Assembly (NCBI RefSeq): GCF_003001935.1
Contig: NZ_PVNG01000020.1
Coordinates: 1-64,000, forward strand
From: Nonomuraea fuscirosea
GTDB lineage: Bacteria; Actinomycetota; Actinomycetes; Streptosporangiales; Streptosporangiaceae
Direction of reading: 5' to 3'
Length of the DNA: 64,000 bases
Shown one piece after another: positions 1 to 8,346 of this stretch; the stretch's first letter is position 1; each line of letters starts with the position of its first letter. The translations under genes and the position numbers were made by a program. Below the pieces are notes generated by a model. That model worked only from the letters and a program-made list of their open reading frames with translations. It did no database searches and was not told where the DNA came from.

Positions 1-25
1 CAAGGGCGGCAAGCAGTGCTCTCAT
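1..25 (-). CDS. start of a leftward gene (only 8 codons in window)
   Basis: An ATG on the minus strand at 25 opens MRALLAAL, which reads like the beginning of a signal peptide. A GAAGGG ribosome site lies 8 bases upstream, and a promoter (TTGCGG, 17 bp, TATGGT) lies at 87-59 on the same strand. The gene runs off the left edge, so its function cannot be read. It is divergent from the LacI regulator, and the intergenic region holds GCAATAT and TTGCGCAA elements like those in front of the sugar importer, so it may belong to the same regulon. Only the start context supports this call. Confidence 0.35.
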
Positions 26-58
26 GGGGGTGGCCCTTCGGGTCAGGCGGATGGCCGA

Positions 59-87
59 ACCATAAGATGTCGGGCAGATGGCCGCAA
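59..87 (-). promoter_or_regulatory. candidate promoter of the leftward gene
   Basis: On the minus strand TTGCGG (87-82), a 17-bp spacer and TATGGT (64-59) form a sigma70-like promoter about 35 bases before the ATG at 25. GCAATAT (84-90) overlaps the -35 box and the palindrome TTGCGCAA (101-108) lies just upstream. Both resemble the elements at 1326-1350 and 227-240. Confidence 0.4.
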
Positions 88-226
88 TATTTCGATGAGA
101 TTGCGCAAACATTCGACTGACTCACGTCGTGCCCGGCGGTCCGGAAGTGCTGGTCAGAAAGCCGGGAACGGCAGGAAGCCCGCCGTGGGCACGGCGCAAA
201 CGACGACGTCCGATTTACGTAAGCGG

Positions 227-257
227 TTGCAAGCGCTTGCGCTGATAGCCGTATAGT
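227..257 (+). promoter_or_regulatory. leaderless promoter with LacI-type operator for the first LacI gene
   Basis: TTGCAA (227-232), a 19-bp spacer and TATAGT (252-257) are followed by six bases and the ATG at 264, so the transcript probably begins at or next to the start codon. The perfect 12-bp palindrome GCAAGCGCTTGC (229-240), with the central CG typical of LacI operators, overlaps the -35 box and spacer. This predicts negative autoregulation. Confidence 0.6.
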
Positions 258-263
258 TTGCGC

Positions 264-1253
264 ATGACACGACGACTCGCAGAGGTGGCCAAGAAGGTCG
301 GGGTGAGCGAGGCGACCGTGAGCCGCGTGCTCAACGGCAAGCCCGGGGTGTCCGACGCGACCCGCGAGGCCGTGCTGACCGCGCTCGACGTGCTCGGCTA
401 CGAACGCCCCACCCAGCTGCGCGGCGACCGTGCCCGGCTGGTCGGCCTGGTGCTCCCCGAGCTGCAGAACCCGATCTTCCCCGCCTTCGCGGAAGTCGTC
501 GGCGGCGCCCTGGCTCAGCAGGGCTTCACCTCCGTGCTGTGCACCCGCACGGTCGGCGGCGTCTCCGAGGCCGACTACGTGGACCTCTTGCTCCAGCAGC
601 AGGTCAGCGGCGTGGTCTTCGCCGGCGGCCTGTACGCCCAGGCCGACGCCGCGCACGGGCACTACGAGCTGCTGCACGAGCGCAAGCTGCCCACGGTCCT
701 GGTCAACGCCGCCGTCCAGCACCTCGACTTCCCCCAGGTGTCCTGCGACGACGTGGTGGCCGCCGAGATGGCCATCGCCCACCTGCGGGCGCTCGGCCAC
801 GAGCGGATCGGCATGGTGCTCGGGCCCAAGGACCACATGCCCTCGCGGCGCAAGCTGGAGACGTTCCAGGCCCAGGGCGGGGACGCGGAGCTGGTCGAGC
901 ACACGATGTTCTCGCTGGAGGGCGGGCACGCGGCCGCCGCCCGGCTGGTCAGGCGCGGGGTCACCGGCGTGATCTGCGCCAGCGACCTGCTCGCGCTGGG
1001 CACCGTGCGCGCCGCCCGCCGGGCCGGCCTCGCCGTTCCCGCGGACATCTCGGTCATCGGCTTCGACGACTCGGCCCTGATGAACTGCACCGAGCCGCCG
1101 CTGACCACCGTCCGCCAGCCCATAGACGCCATGGGCCGCGCGGCGGTCGACCTCCTGGTCGCCCAGATCGATAAGGCGGTGGTGCCCGCCGACGAGCTCC
1201 TGTTCGAGCCCGAGCTGGTCGTCCGCGCCTCCACCGCCCGCGCCGGCGTCTGA
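264..1253 (+). CDS. LacI-family transcriptional regulator
   Basis: A repressor of about 329 residues. The N-terminus (MTRRLAEVAKKVGVSEATVS) is the LacI helix-turn-helix, followed by the hinge helix and a periplasmic-binding-protein-like effector domain that ends with the family signature around IGFDDSALMNCTEPPLTT. An in-frame TTG lies six bases earlier, but the ATG at 264 fits the family's usual start and the leaderless promoter. A maltose-type importer and an alpha-glucosidase follow on the same strand 151 bp downstream. I infer that it represses that operon and itself, responding to an imported alpha-glucoside. The effector cannot be read from sequence. Confidence 0.9.
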   Translation: MTRRLAEVAKKVGVSEATVSRVLNGKPGVSDATREAVLTALDVLGYERPTQLRGDRARLVGLVLPELQNPIFPAFAEVVGGALAQQGFTSVLCTRTVGGVSEADYVDLLLQQQVSGVVFAGGLYAQADAAHGHYELLHERKLPTVLVNAAVQHLDFPQVSCDDVVAAEMAIAHLRALGHERIGMVLGPKDHMPSRRKLETFQAQGGDAELVEHTMFSLEGGHAAAARLVRRGVTGVICASDLLALGTVRAARRAGLAVPADISVIGFDDSALMNCTEPPLTTVRQPIDAMGRAAVDLLVAQIDKAVVPADELLFEPELVVRASTARAGV

Positions 1254-1325
1254 CCCTCTGGTCCAGGGCCCGTCCTCACTCGGAGGCGGGCCTCAGCCGC
1301 ATGCGGCGTGACGCAGTCGTTATCT

Positions 1326-1374
1326 TGCAATATGAAGTCGAAATATTGCACACTTCGGTCGCTGAACCTATGGT
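1326..1374 (+). promoter_or_regulatory. operator and promoter of the maltodextrin-type ABC operon
   Basis: The inverted repeat TGCAATAT (1326-1333) / ATATTGCA (1343-1350) has a 9-bp spacer. TTGCAC (1346-1351), a 17-bp spacer and TATGGT (1369-1374) form a promoter whose -35 box lies within the right arm. A repressor bound here would block RNA polymerase. The TTGCAA core is shared with the palindrome before the LacI gene at 264, which suggests that regulator acts here. Confidence 0.55.
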
Positions 1375-1404
1375 GTGGGCACCTCGCATCAGAAGGGTCA
1401 GACC

Positions 1405-2760
1405 ATGCAGAGATCCACCGGACTCTCGCTAGTAACCGTGCTGGCGCTGGCGACCACGGCGGCTTGCGGCTCGGGCGAGCCCGCCGCCCCCGCGGCCAGT
1501 GGCGGCGCCAAGGCCGTCTCGATCACGGTGGCCTGCCAGCCGGCGAAGTCCGCGCCGAAGGAACGGCAGGCCTGGGACGACGACGTGGCGACGTTCATGA
1601 AGGACCACCCCGGCGTGACGGTCAAGAGCACGGACCAGCAGCCGTGCTTCGACCCCAAGACGTTCGGGCCCAAGCTGGCGGGCGGCCAGATGGAGACGGC
1701 CTTCGTGGTGCCCGTGACCAACTACAACGACGTGATCGCCAAGGGCCAGGCGCTGGACATCACGCCGTACACGAGCGCCGTCAAGAACTGGAACGACCTG
1801 CGCGCCGACCACAAGGAACTGCTCACCAAGGACGGCAAGGTCTACGGCGTCCCCAACGTGCACTACAGCGTCGGCCTGGTCTACAACCGGGCCCTGTTCA
1901 CTAAGGCCGGGCTCGACCCCAACACCCCGCCGAAGACCTGGGCCGAGGTCCGCGAGGCGGCCAAGAAGATCGCCGGGCTCGGCGCCGGGCACGTCGGCTT
2001 CGGCGAGTACTCCGGCGGCAACACCGGCGGCTGGCACTTCACCCAGGCCATCTACGGCCGCGGCGGCAGCATCCTGACCCCCGACGACAAGAAGGCCGCG
2101 TTCAACTCGCCCGAAGGCAAGGCCGTGCTGCAGACCCTGCACGACATGCGCTGGACGGACAACAGCATGGGCACCAAGCTCCTGGTCGGCTGGGAGTCCC
2201 TCATGGTCGCCATGGGCAGCGGCAAGGTCGGCATGATGCTCGGCGCGCCCGACGTGGTCACCGACGTGGTGAACAAGTTCAAGGGCAACGTGGCCGACTA
2301 CGGCATCACCGGTTTCCCCGAGGCCAAGGCGTCGCTCAGCGGCGGCGAAGCGTTCATGATCAACCCGAAGGCGACGCCGGAGGAGGCCAAGGCCGCGCTG
2401 GAGTGGATCGACTTCCGGTTCAACACCGTCGGCAAGGGCCGCTTCGACTTCGCCCGCGGCAAGAGCATCGGCAACCCCGTGGGCGTCCCCGACAACGCCG
2501 TCTTCGGTGACTCGCCGACCGGTCAGGCCATCCAGGCCGACCGCGTCAAGAACGCCTCGCTGCCGGTCGAGAACTACGACTCCTACGTCCAGGCGGCCGG
2601 CACGATCCCGCCGAAGGCCGAGCCGGTGCACGCCCAGGAGCTGTACGCCATCCTCGACGTGCCGATGTCGGGTGTCCTGAGCCGTAAGGAAGCGAACATC
2701 GACCAGTTGCTCGCGGACGCCGAGACCAAGGCCAACTCGGTGCTGGCGGCCAAGGGCTGA
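1405..2760 (+). CDS. sugar ABC transporter substrate-binding lipoprotein
   Basis: A 451-residue family-1 solute-binding protein (MalE/UgpB fold). Residues 1-20 are a lipoprotein signal ending in the lipobox ATTAAC, so the mature protein should be anchored to the outer face of the membrane through the lipidated Cys. The start at ATG 1405 is preceded by GAAGGG at 1392-1397; an earlier in-frame GTG at 1375 lacks a ribosome site. It is the first gene of an importer operon with two permeases and a GH13 enzyme. The alpha-glucosidase suggests maltose, maltodextrin or a related alpha-glucoside as ligand; that is inference from context. Confidence 0.9.
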   Translation: MQRSTGLSLVTVLALATTAACGSGEPAAPAASGGAKAVSITVACQPAKSAPKERQAWDDDVATFMKDHPGVTVKSTDQQPCFDPKTFGPKLAGGQMETAFVVPVTNYNDVIAKGQALDITPYTSAVKNWNDLRADHKELLTKDGKVYGVPNVHYSVGLVYNRALFTKAGLDPNTPPKTWAEVREAAKKIAGLGAGHVGFGEYSGGNTGGWHFTQAIYGRGGSILTPDDKKAAFNSPEGKAVLQTLHDMRWTDNSMGTKLLVGWESLMVAMGSGKVGMMLGAPDVVTDVVNKFKGNVADYGITGFPEAKASLSGGEAFMINPKATPEEAKAALEWIDFRFNTVGKGRFDFARGKSIGNPVGVPDNAVFGDSPTGQAIQADRVKNASLPVENYDSYVQAAGTIPPKAEPVHAQELYAILDVPMSGVLSRKEANIDQLLADAETKANSVLAAKG

Positions 2761-2765
2761 CCCGT

Positions 2766-3632
2766 ATGCAGATCTTGAGGCGCAACCTGACGGCCTACGG
2801 GTTCCTGTGCGCGGCGCTGGCCTGCTTCACGGTGTTCGCCTGGTATCCGATGGTCAGGGAGTTCATCCTGAGCTTCCAGAAGACCGACCTGATCAACGAG
2901 CCGATCTGGGCAGGCCTGGACAACTTCAAGACGGCCTTCCTGGACCCGGCCTTCGGCGAAGCCTGGCTGAACACCCTGGAGTTCACGCTCCTCGCCCTGC
3001 TGTGCGGCTATGCCGTGCCGTTCGTCGTCGCGCTCGTGCTCAACGAGCTGCGCCACGCCCGGGCCTACCTGCGGTTCGTGGTCTACCTGCCGGTCATGCT
3101 GCCGCCGATCGTGGCGGTGCTGCTGTTCAGGTGGTTCTACGACCCGGGGCCCGGGCTGTTCAACCAGGTGCTCGACGTCCTCGGCCTGCCGCCGCTGGCC
3201 TGGCTGGACAGCTCGTCCACCGCCCTGATCTCCCTGGTCATCGTCTCGACCTGGATGAACATGGGCAGCGCGACGCTGATCTACCTGGCCGCGCTGCAGA
3301 ACATCCCGCCGGAGCTGTACGAGGCGGCCGAGCTGGACGGCGCCGGCATCTGGAAGCGGATCAGGCACGTCACGATCCCGCAGACCCGGCTGATCCTGCT
3401 GCTCATGCTCATGCTGCAGATCGTGGCGACCATGCAGGTGTTCATCGAGCCGTACATGCTCACCGGCGGCGGGCCGGAGAACGCGACGGTCACGGTCGCG
3501 TACCTGATGTTCCAGAACGCGTTCACGCTGCAGGACTACGGCTCGGCCGGGGCGCTCGGCATGATGCTGATGATCGTGCTGCTCGTCTTCGCGGCCTTCC
3601 AGCTCCGGCTGACCAGGGAGGACAAGGCGTGA
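2766..3632 (+). CDS. sugar ABC transporter permease, MalF/UgpA type
   Basis: A 288-residue inner-membrane protein with about six transmembrane helices. The conserved cytoplasmic EAA loop (EAAELDGAG, followed by IPQTR) contacts the ATPase. It forms a heterodimeric channel with the next gene. It starts five bases after the binding-protein stop and overlaps the next gene by four bases (GTGA), indicating translational coupling. No ATPase gene is nearby. Confidence 0.92.
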   Translation: MQILRRNLTAYGFLCAALACFTVFAWYPMVREFILSFQKTDLINEPIWAGLDNFKTAFLDPAFGEAWLNTLEFTLLALLCGYAVPFVVALVLNELRHARAYLRFVVYLPVMLPPIVAVLLFRWFYDPGPGLFNQVLDVLGLPPLAWLDSSSTALISLVIVSTWMNMGSATLIYLAALQNIPPELYEAAELDGAGIWKRIRHVTIPQTRLILLLMLMLQIVATMQVFIEPYMLTGGGPENATVTVAYLMFQNAFTLQDYGSAGALGMMLMIVLLVFAAFQLRLTREDKA

Positions 3633-4561
3633 TCTCCGTCGGAGCCCGGGCGGCCACCGGGCGCAAGCGGGGCAGGAAGAGGTCGCCGAAGCCGATCGAG
3701 GTGCAGTTCCGCACGATCGTCTCGCCGCACCAGCTCAACAGCAGGTGGGGCCGGCGGATCTACTGGCTCGTGCTCGCCGCGGTGCTGGTGACGTTCACGC
3801 TAGCCTTCGTCTTCCCGCTGTACTGGATGGTGACCGGCGCGCTGAAGACGCCGGAGGAGCTGGCGCAGATGCCGCCGACGCTCGTGCCGGCCGAGCCGAG
3901 CACGGACGCCTTCTTCGAGGCGTGGGACCTGTTCGACATCGGCACGCTGCTGGCGAACACGGCGTACTACTCGCTCGGCGGCTGGGTCGTCTGCATGGCC
4001 GTGGACGTCTCGGCGGCGTACGCGCTGTCGAAGCTGCGGCCGATGTTCGGCAACGTCATCCTCGGCATGATGCTGGCGACGCTGATGATCCCGGCCATGG
4101 TGGTGCTGATCCCGCTGTACGTCACGGTCGTCGACCTGGGCCTGCTGAACAACCCGTGGGCGCTGTGGCTGCCCGCGGCGGCCAACGGATTCAACATCTT
4201 CCTGCTCAAGCGCTTCTTCGACTCGATCCCCAGGGAGCTGATCGAGGCCGCGCAGATCGACGGGGCGGGGCCGGTGCGCATCCTGCGCTCGGTGGTCCTG
4301 CCGATCTCCAGGCCGATCCTGGGCGTGGTCTCGATCTTCACGATCGTCACCTCGTTCAAGGACTTCGTCTGGCCGCTGCTGGTCATGACCGACAGCGACA
4401 GGATGACGATCAGCGTGGGCCTGTCGCAGACGGCCGGCGCCGTCACCCAGAACCAGATCATGGGCGGTCTGCTGATCACCAGCATCCCCATGATCATTGT
4501 TTTCTTCATCTTCCAACGACACATCATGGCGGGCCTGACCGCCGGAAGCATCAAGGGATGA
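3629..4561 (+). CDS. sugar ABC transporter permease, MalG/UgpE type
   Basis: A 310-residue permease starting at the GTG that overlaps the previous stop codon. The first 35 residues are a basic cytoplasmic tail (GRKRGRKRSPKP). Then come six predicted membrane helices and the EAA loop (EAAQIDGAG). The C-terminus (MAGLTAGSIKG) is typical of MalG-type subunits. The gene pairs with the upstream permease and is followed after four bases by the GH13 gene, so import and hydrolysis are co-expressed. Confidence 0.92.
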   Translation: MISVGARAATGRKRGRKRSPKPIEVQFRTIVSPHQLNSRWGRRIYWLVLAAVLVTFTLAFVFPLYWMVTGALKTPEELAQMPPTLVPAEPSTDAFFEAWDLFDIGTLLANTAYYSLGGWVVCMAVDVSAAYALSKLRPMFGNVILGMMLATLMIPAMVVLIPLYVTVVDLGLLNNPWALWLPAAANGFNIFLLKRFFDSIPRELIEAAQIDGAGPVRILRSVVLPISRPILGVVSIFTIVTSFKDFVWPLLVMTDSDRMTISVGLSQTAGAVTQNQIMGGLLITSIPMIIVFFIFQRHIMAGLTAGSIKG

Positions 4562-4565
4562 GCGC

Positions 4566-6074
4566 ATGTCGCAAACGTGGTGGCGGGGGGCCGCGATCTA
4601 CCAGGTCTACCTGCGTAGCTTCGCCGACGGGAACGGCGACGGCGTGGGCGACCTCGCCGGCCTGCGCGCCCGCCTGCCGTACCTGAAGGATCTCGGGATC
4701 GACGCCATCTGGCTCAACCCGTGGTATCCGTCGCCGATGGCCGACGGCGGCTACGACGTGGCCGACTACCGGGGCATCGAGCCGGTCTTCGGCACGCTCG
4801 GCGAGGCCGAGCGCTTCATCCAGGAGGCGCACGACCTCGACGTCAAGGTCATCATCGACGTGGTCCCGAACCACAGCTCCACAGAGAGCGCCTGGTTCAA
4901 GGAGGCCCTGGCGAACCCGGCCGCCCGCGACCGCTTCTGGTTCGCCGACGAGCCGCTCAACGACTGGCAGTCGATCTTCGGCGGCCCGGCGTGGACGCAG
5001 GTCCCCGACGGCCAGTGGTACCTGCACCTGTTCGCCCCCGAACAGCCCGACCTGAACTGGACGAACCCCGAGGTGCACCGGGAGTTCGAGGACGTGCTGC
5101 GCTTCTGGTTCGACCGCGGGGCGGACGGCTTCCGGATCGACTCGGCGGCACTGCTGATCAAGTCCGACACCGCGTACGAGGACCTCGACGCGGTCCACGA
5201 CGTCTACCGCCGGTGGCGCGAGGTGGCCGACGAGTATGGCGAGCGCGTCCTGATCGGGGAGGTATGGCTCCCCGATCAGGAGCGTTTCGCGCTCTACCTT
5301 CGCCCCGACGAGCTGCACACGGCCTTCAACTTCGACTTTCTGTCCTGCGCCTGGGACCCGGCCGACCTGCGCCGGTCGATCGATCTCACGCTGGCCACGC
5401 ACACCCCGATCGGCGCCCCGCCGACGTGGGTGCTGTCCAACCACGACGTGACCAGGCCGGTCACCCGGTACGGCCGCGCCGACACCTCGTTCGCGCACGG
5501 CGGAGCCCTGCACGGCACCCCGTCGGACCCCGAGCTCGGCCACCGCCGGGCCCGCGCCGCGGCGCTGCTGGCCATGGCCCTGCCCGGCTCGCTCTACGTC
5601 TACCAGGGCGAGGAGCTGGGCCTGCCGGAGGTCGAGGACCTGCCGGACGAGCTGCGCCAGGACCCGATGTACGCCCGCTCGGGCGGCGCCAACCCCGGCC
5701 GCGACGGCTGCCGCATCCCGCTGCCGTGGTCGGGCGAGGAGCCCCCGTTCGGGTTCGGCGACGGCACGCCCTGGCTGCCGCAGCCGGAGAGCTGGCGCAA
5801 GCTGACGGCCGAGGCGCAGCGGACGGACCTCGGCTCGATGCTCAACCTCTACCGCAAGGGGCTGGAGCTGCGCAGGAGACTGCTCGGGGACGGGACGCTG
5901 GCCTGGCTGCCGCTGGGGGAGGAGGTGCTGGCCTTCACCCGCGATTCGGGCCTCACCTGCGTCACGAACCTGGGCCAGGACCCGATCCCGCTGCCCGCGG
6001 GCACGGTCGTGCTGGCCAGCGGCCCGATCGAGGACGGCCTGCTGCCCTCGGACACCACCGCCTGGCTGACCTGA
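4566..6074 (+). CDS. GH13 alpha-glucosidase / oligo-1,6-glucosidase
   Basis: A 502-residue cytoplasmic glycoside hydrolase of family 13 with no signal peptide. The four family regions are visible: DVVPNHSS near residue 100, GFRIDSA near 190 (Asp nucleophile), IGEVWL near 232 (Glu acid/base) and LSNHDVTR near 292 (transition-state Asp). The opening (WWRGAAIYQVYLRSFADGNG) is that of alpha-glucosidases and oligo-1,6-glucosidases rather than amylases. It is the last gene of the importer operon and presumably releases glucose from imported maltose, isomaltose or a similar alpha-glucoside. Linkage specificity is not certain. Confidence 0.9.
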   Translation: MSQTWWRGAAIYQVYLRSFADGNGDGVGDLAGLRARLPYLKDLGIDAIWLNPWYPSPMADGGYDVADYRGIEPVFGTLGEAERFIQEAHDLDVKVIIDVVPNHSSTESAWFKEALANPAARDRFWFADEPLNDWQSIFGGPAWTQVPDGQWYLHLFAPEQPDLNWTNPEVHREFEDVLRFWFDRGADGFRIDSAALLIKSDTAYEDLDAVHDVYRRWREVADEYGERVLIGEVWLPDQERFALYLRPDELHTAFNFDFLSCAWDPADLRRSIDLTLATHTPIGAPPTWVLSNHDVTRPVTRYGRADTSFAHGGALHGTPSDPELGHRRARAAALLAMALPGSLYVYQGEELGLPEVEDLPDELRQDPMYARSGGANPGRDGCRIPLPWSGEEPPFGFGDGTPWLPQPESWRKLTAEAQRTDLGSMLNLYRKGLELRRRLLGDGTLAWLPLGEEVLAFTRDSGLTCVTNLGQDPIPLPAGTVVLASGPIEDGLLPSDTTAWLT

Positions 6075-6118
6075 CCTGTCGGCCCCGGGCGGACCTGCCG
6101 CCGCCCGGGGCCGACAGG
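6075..6118. terminator. strong bidirectional hairpin terminator
   Basis: An 18-bp perfect inverted repeat (6075-6092 and 6101-6118) with an 8-base loop begins at the base after the GH13 stop codon. No U-run follows on either strand. It lies between convergent genes and should end transcription from both sides. Confidence 0.7.
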
Positions 6119-6170
6119 CGGGGCTGCCGTCGCCCGGGGGCCGCTCAGGACCTTGCGCCGACGGGTCCGT

Positions 6171-7670
6171 TCAGGCTCGGCCTCGCCCAGGAACGGCCAC
6201 GCCGTCCCTGGGCTCCGCACGACGGGGTTCGCCTGTAGGGGCCGGCCGGCGGCCGCGGCGGGTGGCGAGCAGCGCCGCCAGCGTCAGGGCCACGCACACC
6301 CAGCCGAACCAGTCGCCGAAGCGCGCGTACGCCGTGGGACCTGACGGTCCTGCGGGCACGTCGGCGACGGCCGTGACGAACGGCTCCCGCGTCCCCTCCG
6401 TGTCCGCCGAGCCGAGCACCCGCCCCCACGGGTCGGAGATCATCGGCGTGCCCTGCTGCGCCGCCCAGGCCAGCGAGAACCCGCTCTCCACCCCGCGCAG
6501 CAGCCCCATCCGGCTGTGCTGCCAGCCGTTGCCGAACTCGTCGGCCGCGGGCACCGCCAGCAGCCGCGCCCCCGCCAGCCCGTAGCTGCGGCCGGGATCG
6601 GGGAAGTTGAGGTCCATGCAGTTCGCCAGGCCGACCAGGCCGTCGCCGGAGAACTTGAGCTCCGTGCCGCGCCGGAACGGAGCTCCGGGCGCGAAGTGCC
6701 ACTTCGCGTAGTACACGGGCTTCGTCCCGTCCGCGGGGAGCAGCACCGAGTAGTTGTACTTGAGCCCGGGCGCCTGGTGCACGACTCCCACCACCACGTC
6801 GGCGCCGCGTGCCCGCCCCGCCTCCGCGAGCGGCCCGACCACCGCGGGCAGGCTGGTCTCGTCGGTGCCGAACGCCCCCTCGGGCAGCACCACCGTACGC
6901 ACACCGCCGGGCAGAGCCGCGATCCGGTCCGCGTACGAGCGCACCAGGTCACGCCCGCCCGCGCTCGCCGCGTCCGGCGCCCACTGGTACCTGGTCGCCG
7001 CCAGCACCGCCACCCGCCGCGATCCGTCCCCGTCCGCACCGGCCAGCCGCCACGCCCCGAACCCCAGCACGAGCCCGCAGACCAGCACGGCCGCCAGCCC
7101 GCCGTGCAGCCGGGCCCGCGCGTCCGCCCCCGGCGACAGCAGCGCCGCCACCGCGCACGGCACGAACAGCACCAGGAACTCCACTCCCCAGGCCCCCGTC
7201 ACGGAGGCGATCTGGGTGACGAGTGGCACCTCGGCCTGGTTGACGGCCAGCGGCCAGATGATCCCCGACGGGTTGACCAGCGTGACCAGGTGCAGGACGG
7301 CCACCCAGAGCGCCGGCCCGGCGAACGCCGCCGCCGCCGGACGCCCGCGCCGCACGAGCGCACGGAAGAGCAGCACCACCAGGCCGAACAGCAGCGAACT
7401 GCCCACCACGATGAGCAGGCCGATCGGCAGCGGCACCGACGGCGTCCGGAGAAAGAACTCGACCTGCCCGGCCTGCCCCAGCAGATAGGCCAGAAAGGCG
7501 ACCCCGTAGGCCGCCCGCCCGCTCACCCGGGGTGCCAGCCAGAAGATCGGCAGGGGCGCGATCCACGTCAGCGCCGGGATCGGCGCGAAGCCGGTGCCGA
7601 GGTAGAACAGCCCGGCCGAGGCGGCGAGCGCCACGAGCGGGTACGCCGCCGCGTATTTCCCCCGATTCAT
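6171..7670 (-). CDS. apolipoprotein N-acyltransferase-like membrane protein (Lnt family)
   Basis: A 499-residue protein. About six hydrophobic helices fill the first 210 residues, followed by a carbon-nitrogen hydrolase (nitrilase-fold) domain. The catalytic triad can be placed: Glu near 261 in VVLPEGAFG, Lys near 322 in YYAKWHF and Cys near 350 in ANCMDL. A final membrane helix ends at a basic tail. Lnt transfers an acyl chain to the N-terminal Cys of lipoproteins. Actinomycetes carry several divergent Lnt paralogues, so the exact substrate is uncertain. The start ATG abuts a long inverted repeat in the divergent promoter region. Confidence 0.78.
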   Translation of the reverse strand: MNRGKYAAAYPLVALAASAGLFYLGTGFAPIPALTWIAPLPIFWLAPRVSGRAAYGVAFLAYLLGQAGQVEFFLRTPSVPLPIGLLIVVGSSLLFGLVVLLFRALVRRGRPAAAAFAGPALWVAVLHLVTLVNPSGIIWPLAVNQAEVPLVTQIASVTGAWGVEFLVLFVPCAVAALLSPGADARARLHGGLAAVLVCGLVLGFGAWRLAGADGDGSRRVAVLAATRYQWAPDAASAGGRDLVRSYADRIAALPGGVRTVVLPEGAFGTDETSLPAVVGPLAEAGRARGADVVVGVVHQAPGLKYNYSVLLPADGTKPVYYAKWHFAPGAPFRRGTELKFSGDGLVGLANCMDLNFPDPGRSYGLAGARLLAVPAADEFGNGWQHSRMGLLRGVESGFSLAWAAQQGTPMISDPWGRVLGSADTEGTREPFVTAVADVPAGPSGPTAYARFGDWFGWVCVALTLAALLATRRGRRPAPTGEPRRAEPRDGVAVPGRGRA

Positions 7671-7674
7671 GTAT

Positions 7675-7703
7675 ACACCGTAAACGTCGAATGTTTACGG
7701 TGT
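7675..7703. promoter_or_regulatory. 11-bp inverted repeat in divergent promoter region
   Basis: ACACCGTAAAC (7675-7685) and GTTTACGGTGT (7693-7703) are perfect complements separated by 7 bp. The site lies 5 bases from the ATG of the Lnt-like gene and upstream of the CMD gene. Size and geometry suit a TetR- or MarR-type dimer. No such regulator gene is adjacent. Confidence 0.55.
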
Positions 7704-7771
7704 CAACGTCGATGCCGTCCCCGTCCGTCGTATCCTCCAGGCGACGAACGCCCCGAGGAGAGGGAACCAAG

Positions 7772-8302
7772 GTGACGGCACGGCTGCGCAGAGCACTCCC
7801 GCACGACCTGGACGCCGAGACGAGGACGCTCTACGACAAGATCACCTCTGGTCCGCGTGGCGGGTTCATGGTCGACGGGGAGGGCGGCCTCACCGGGCCG
7901 TTCAACGCGATGCTGCTCAGCCCGCCCGTGGGCGACCCGCTGCAGGAGCTCGGGGCGGCGCTCCGCTACCGCTCCACGCTCACCGGCCGGGCGCGGGAAC
8001 TGGCGATCCTGGTGGTGGCCGGGCACCAGGACAGCGCGTTCGAGCAGGCGGCCCACGAGCCCATCGCCCGCCGCCTGGGCTTCACCGAGGAGCAGGTGCG
8101 GGCATTGCGCGACGGCTCGCCGCTGACCCTGCCCGACCCGGGGGAGGCGGCGGTGCTGGCGGTGGCCCGCGCCCTGGTGACGAAGGGGGATCTGGACGAC
8201 GGGGAGTACGCGGCGCTGGGCGAGCGGGAGCTGTTCGAGCTGACCACGCTGGTCGGCTACTACACGACGCTGGCGCTCCAGCTCCGGGTCTTCCGCGTCT
8301 GA
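7772..8302 (+). CDS. carboxymuconolactone decarboxylase (CMD) family protein
   Basis: A 176-residue all-helical protein of the CMD/AhpD superfamily. The core motif RARELAILVVAGHQDSAFEQ followed by AAHEPIARRLGF matches the family helix pair. The Cys-x-x-Cys found in AhpD-type peroxidase reductants is absent, so it is closer to the decarboxylase-like branch. The start GTG at 7772 has GAGGAGAGG at 7756-7763. It is divergent from the Lnt-like gene across the inverted repeat, and convergent with the next gene. The reaction is unknown. Confidence 0.75.
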   Translation: MTARLRRALPHDLDAETRTLYDKITSGPRGGFMVDGEGGLTGPFNAMLLSPPVGDPLQELGAALRYRSTLTGRARELAILVVAGHQDSAFEQAAHEPIARRLGFTEEQVRALRDGSPLTLPDPGEAAVLAVARALVTKGDLDDGEYAALGERELFELTTLVGYYTTLALQLRVFRV

Positions 8303-8346
8303 CCCTCGGTCCCGAGCGGAAAGGCGGCCGACGGCCAGGTGGCTGG

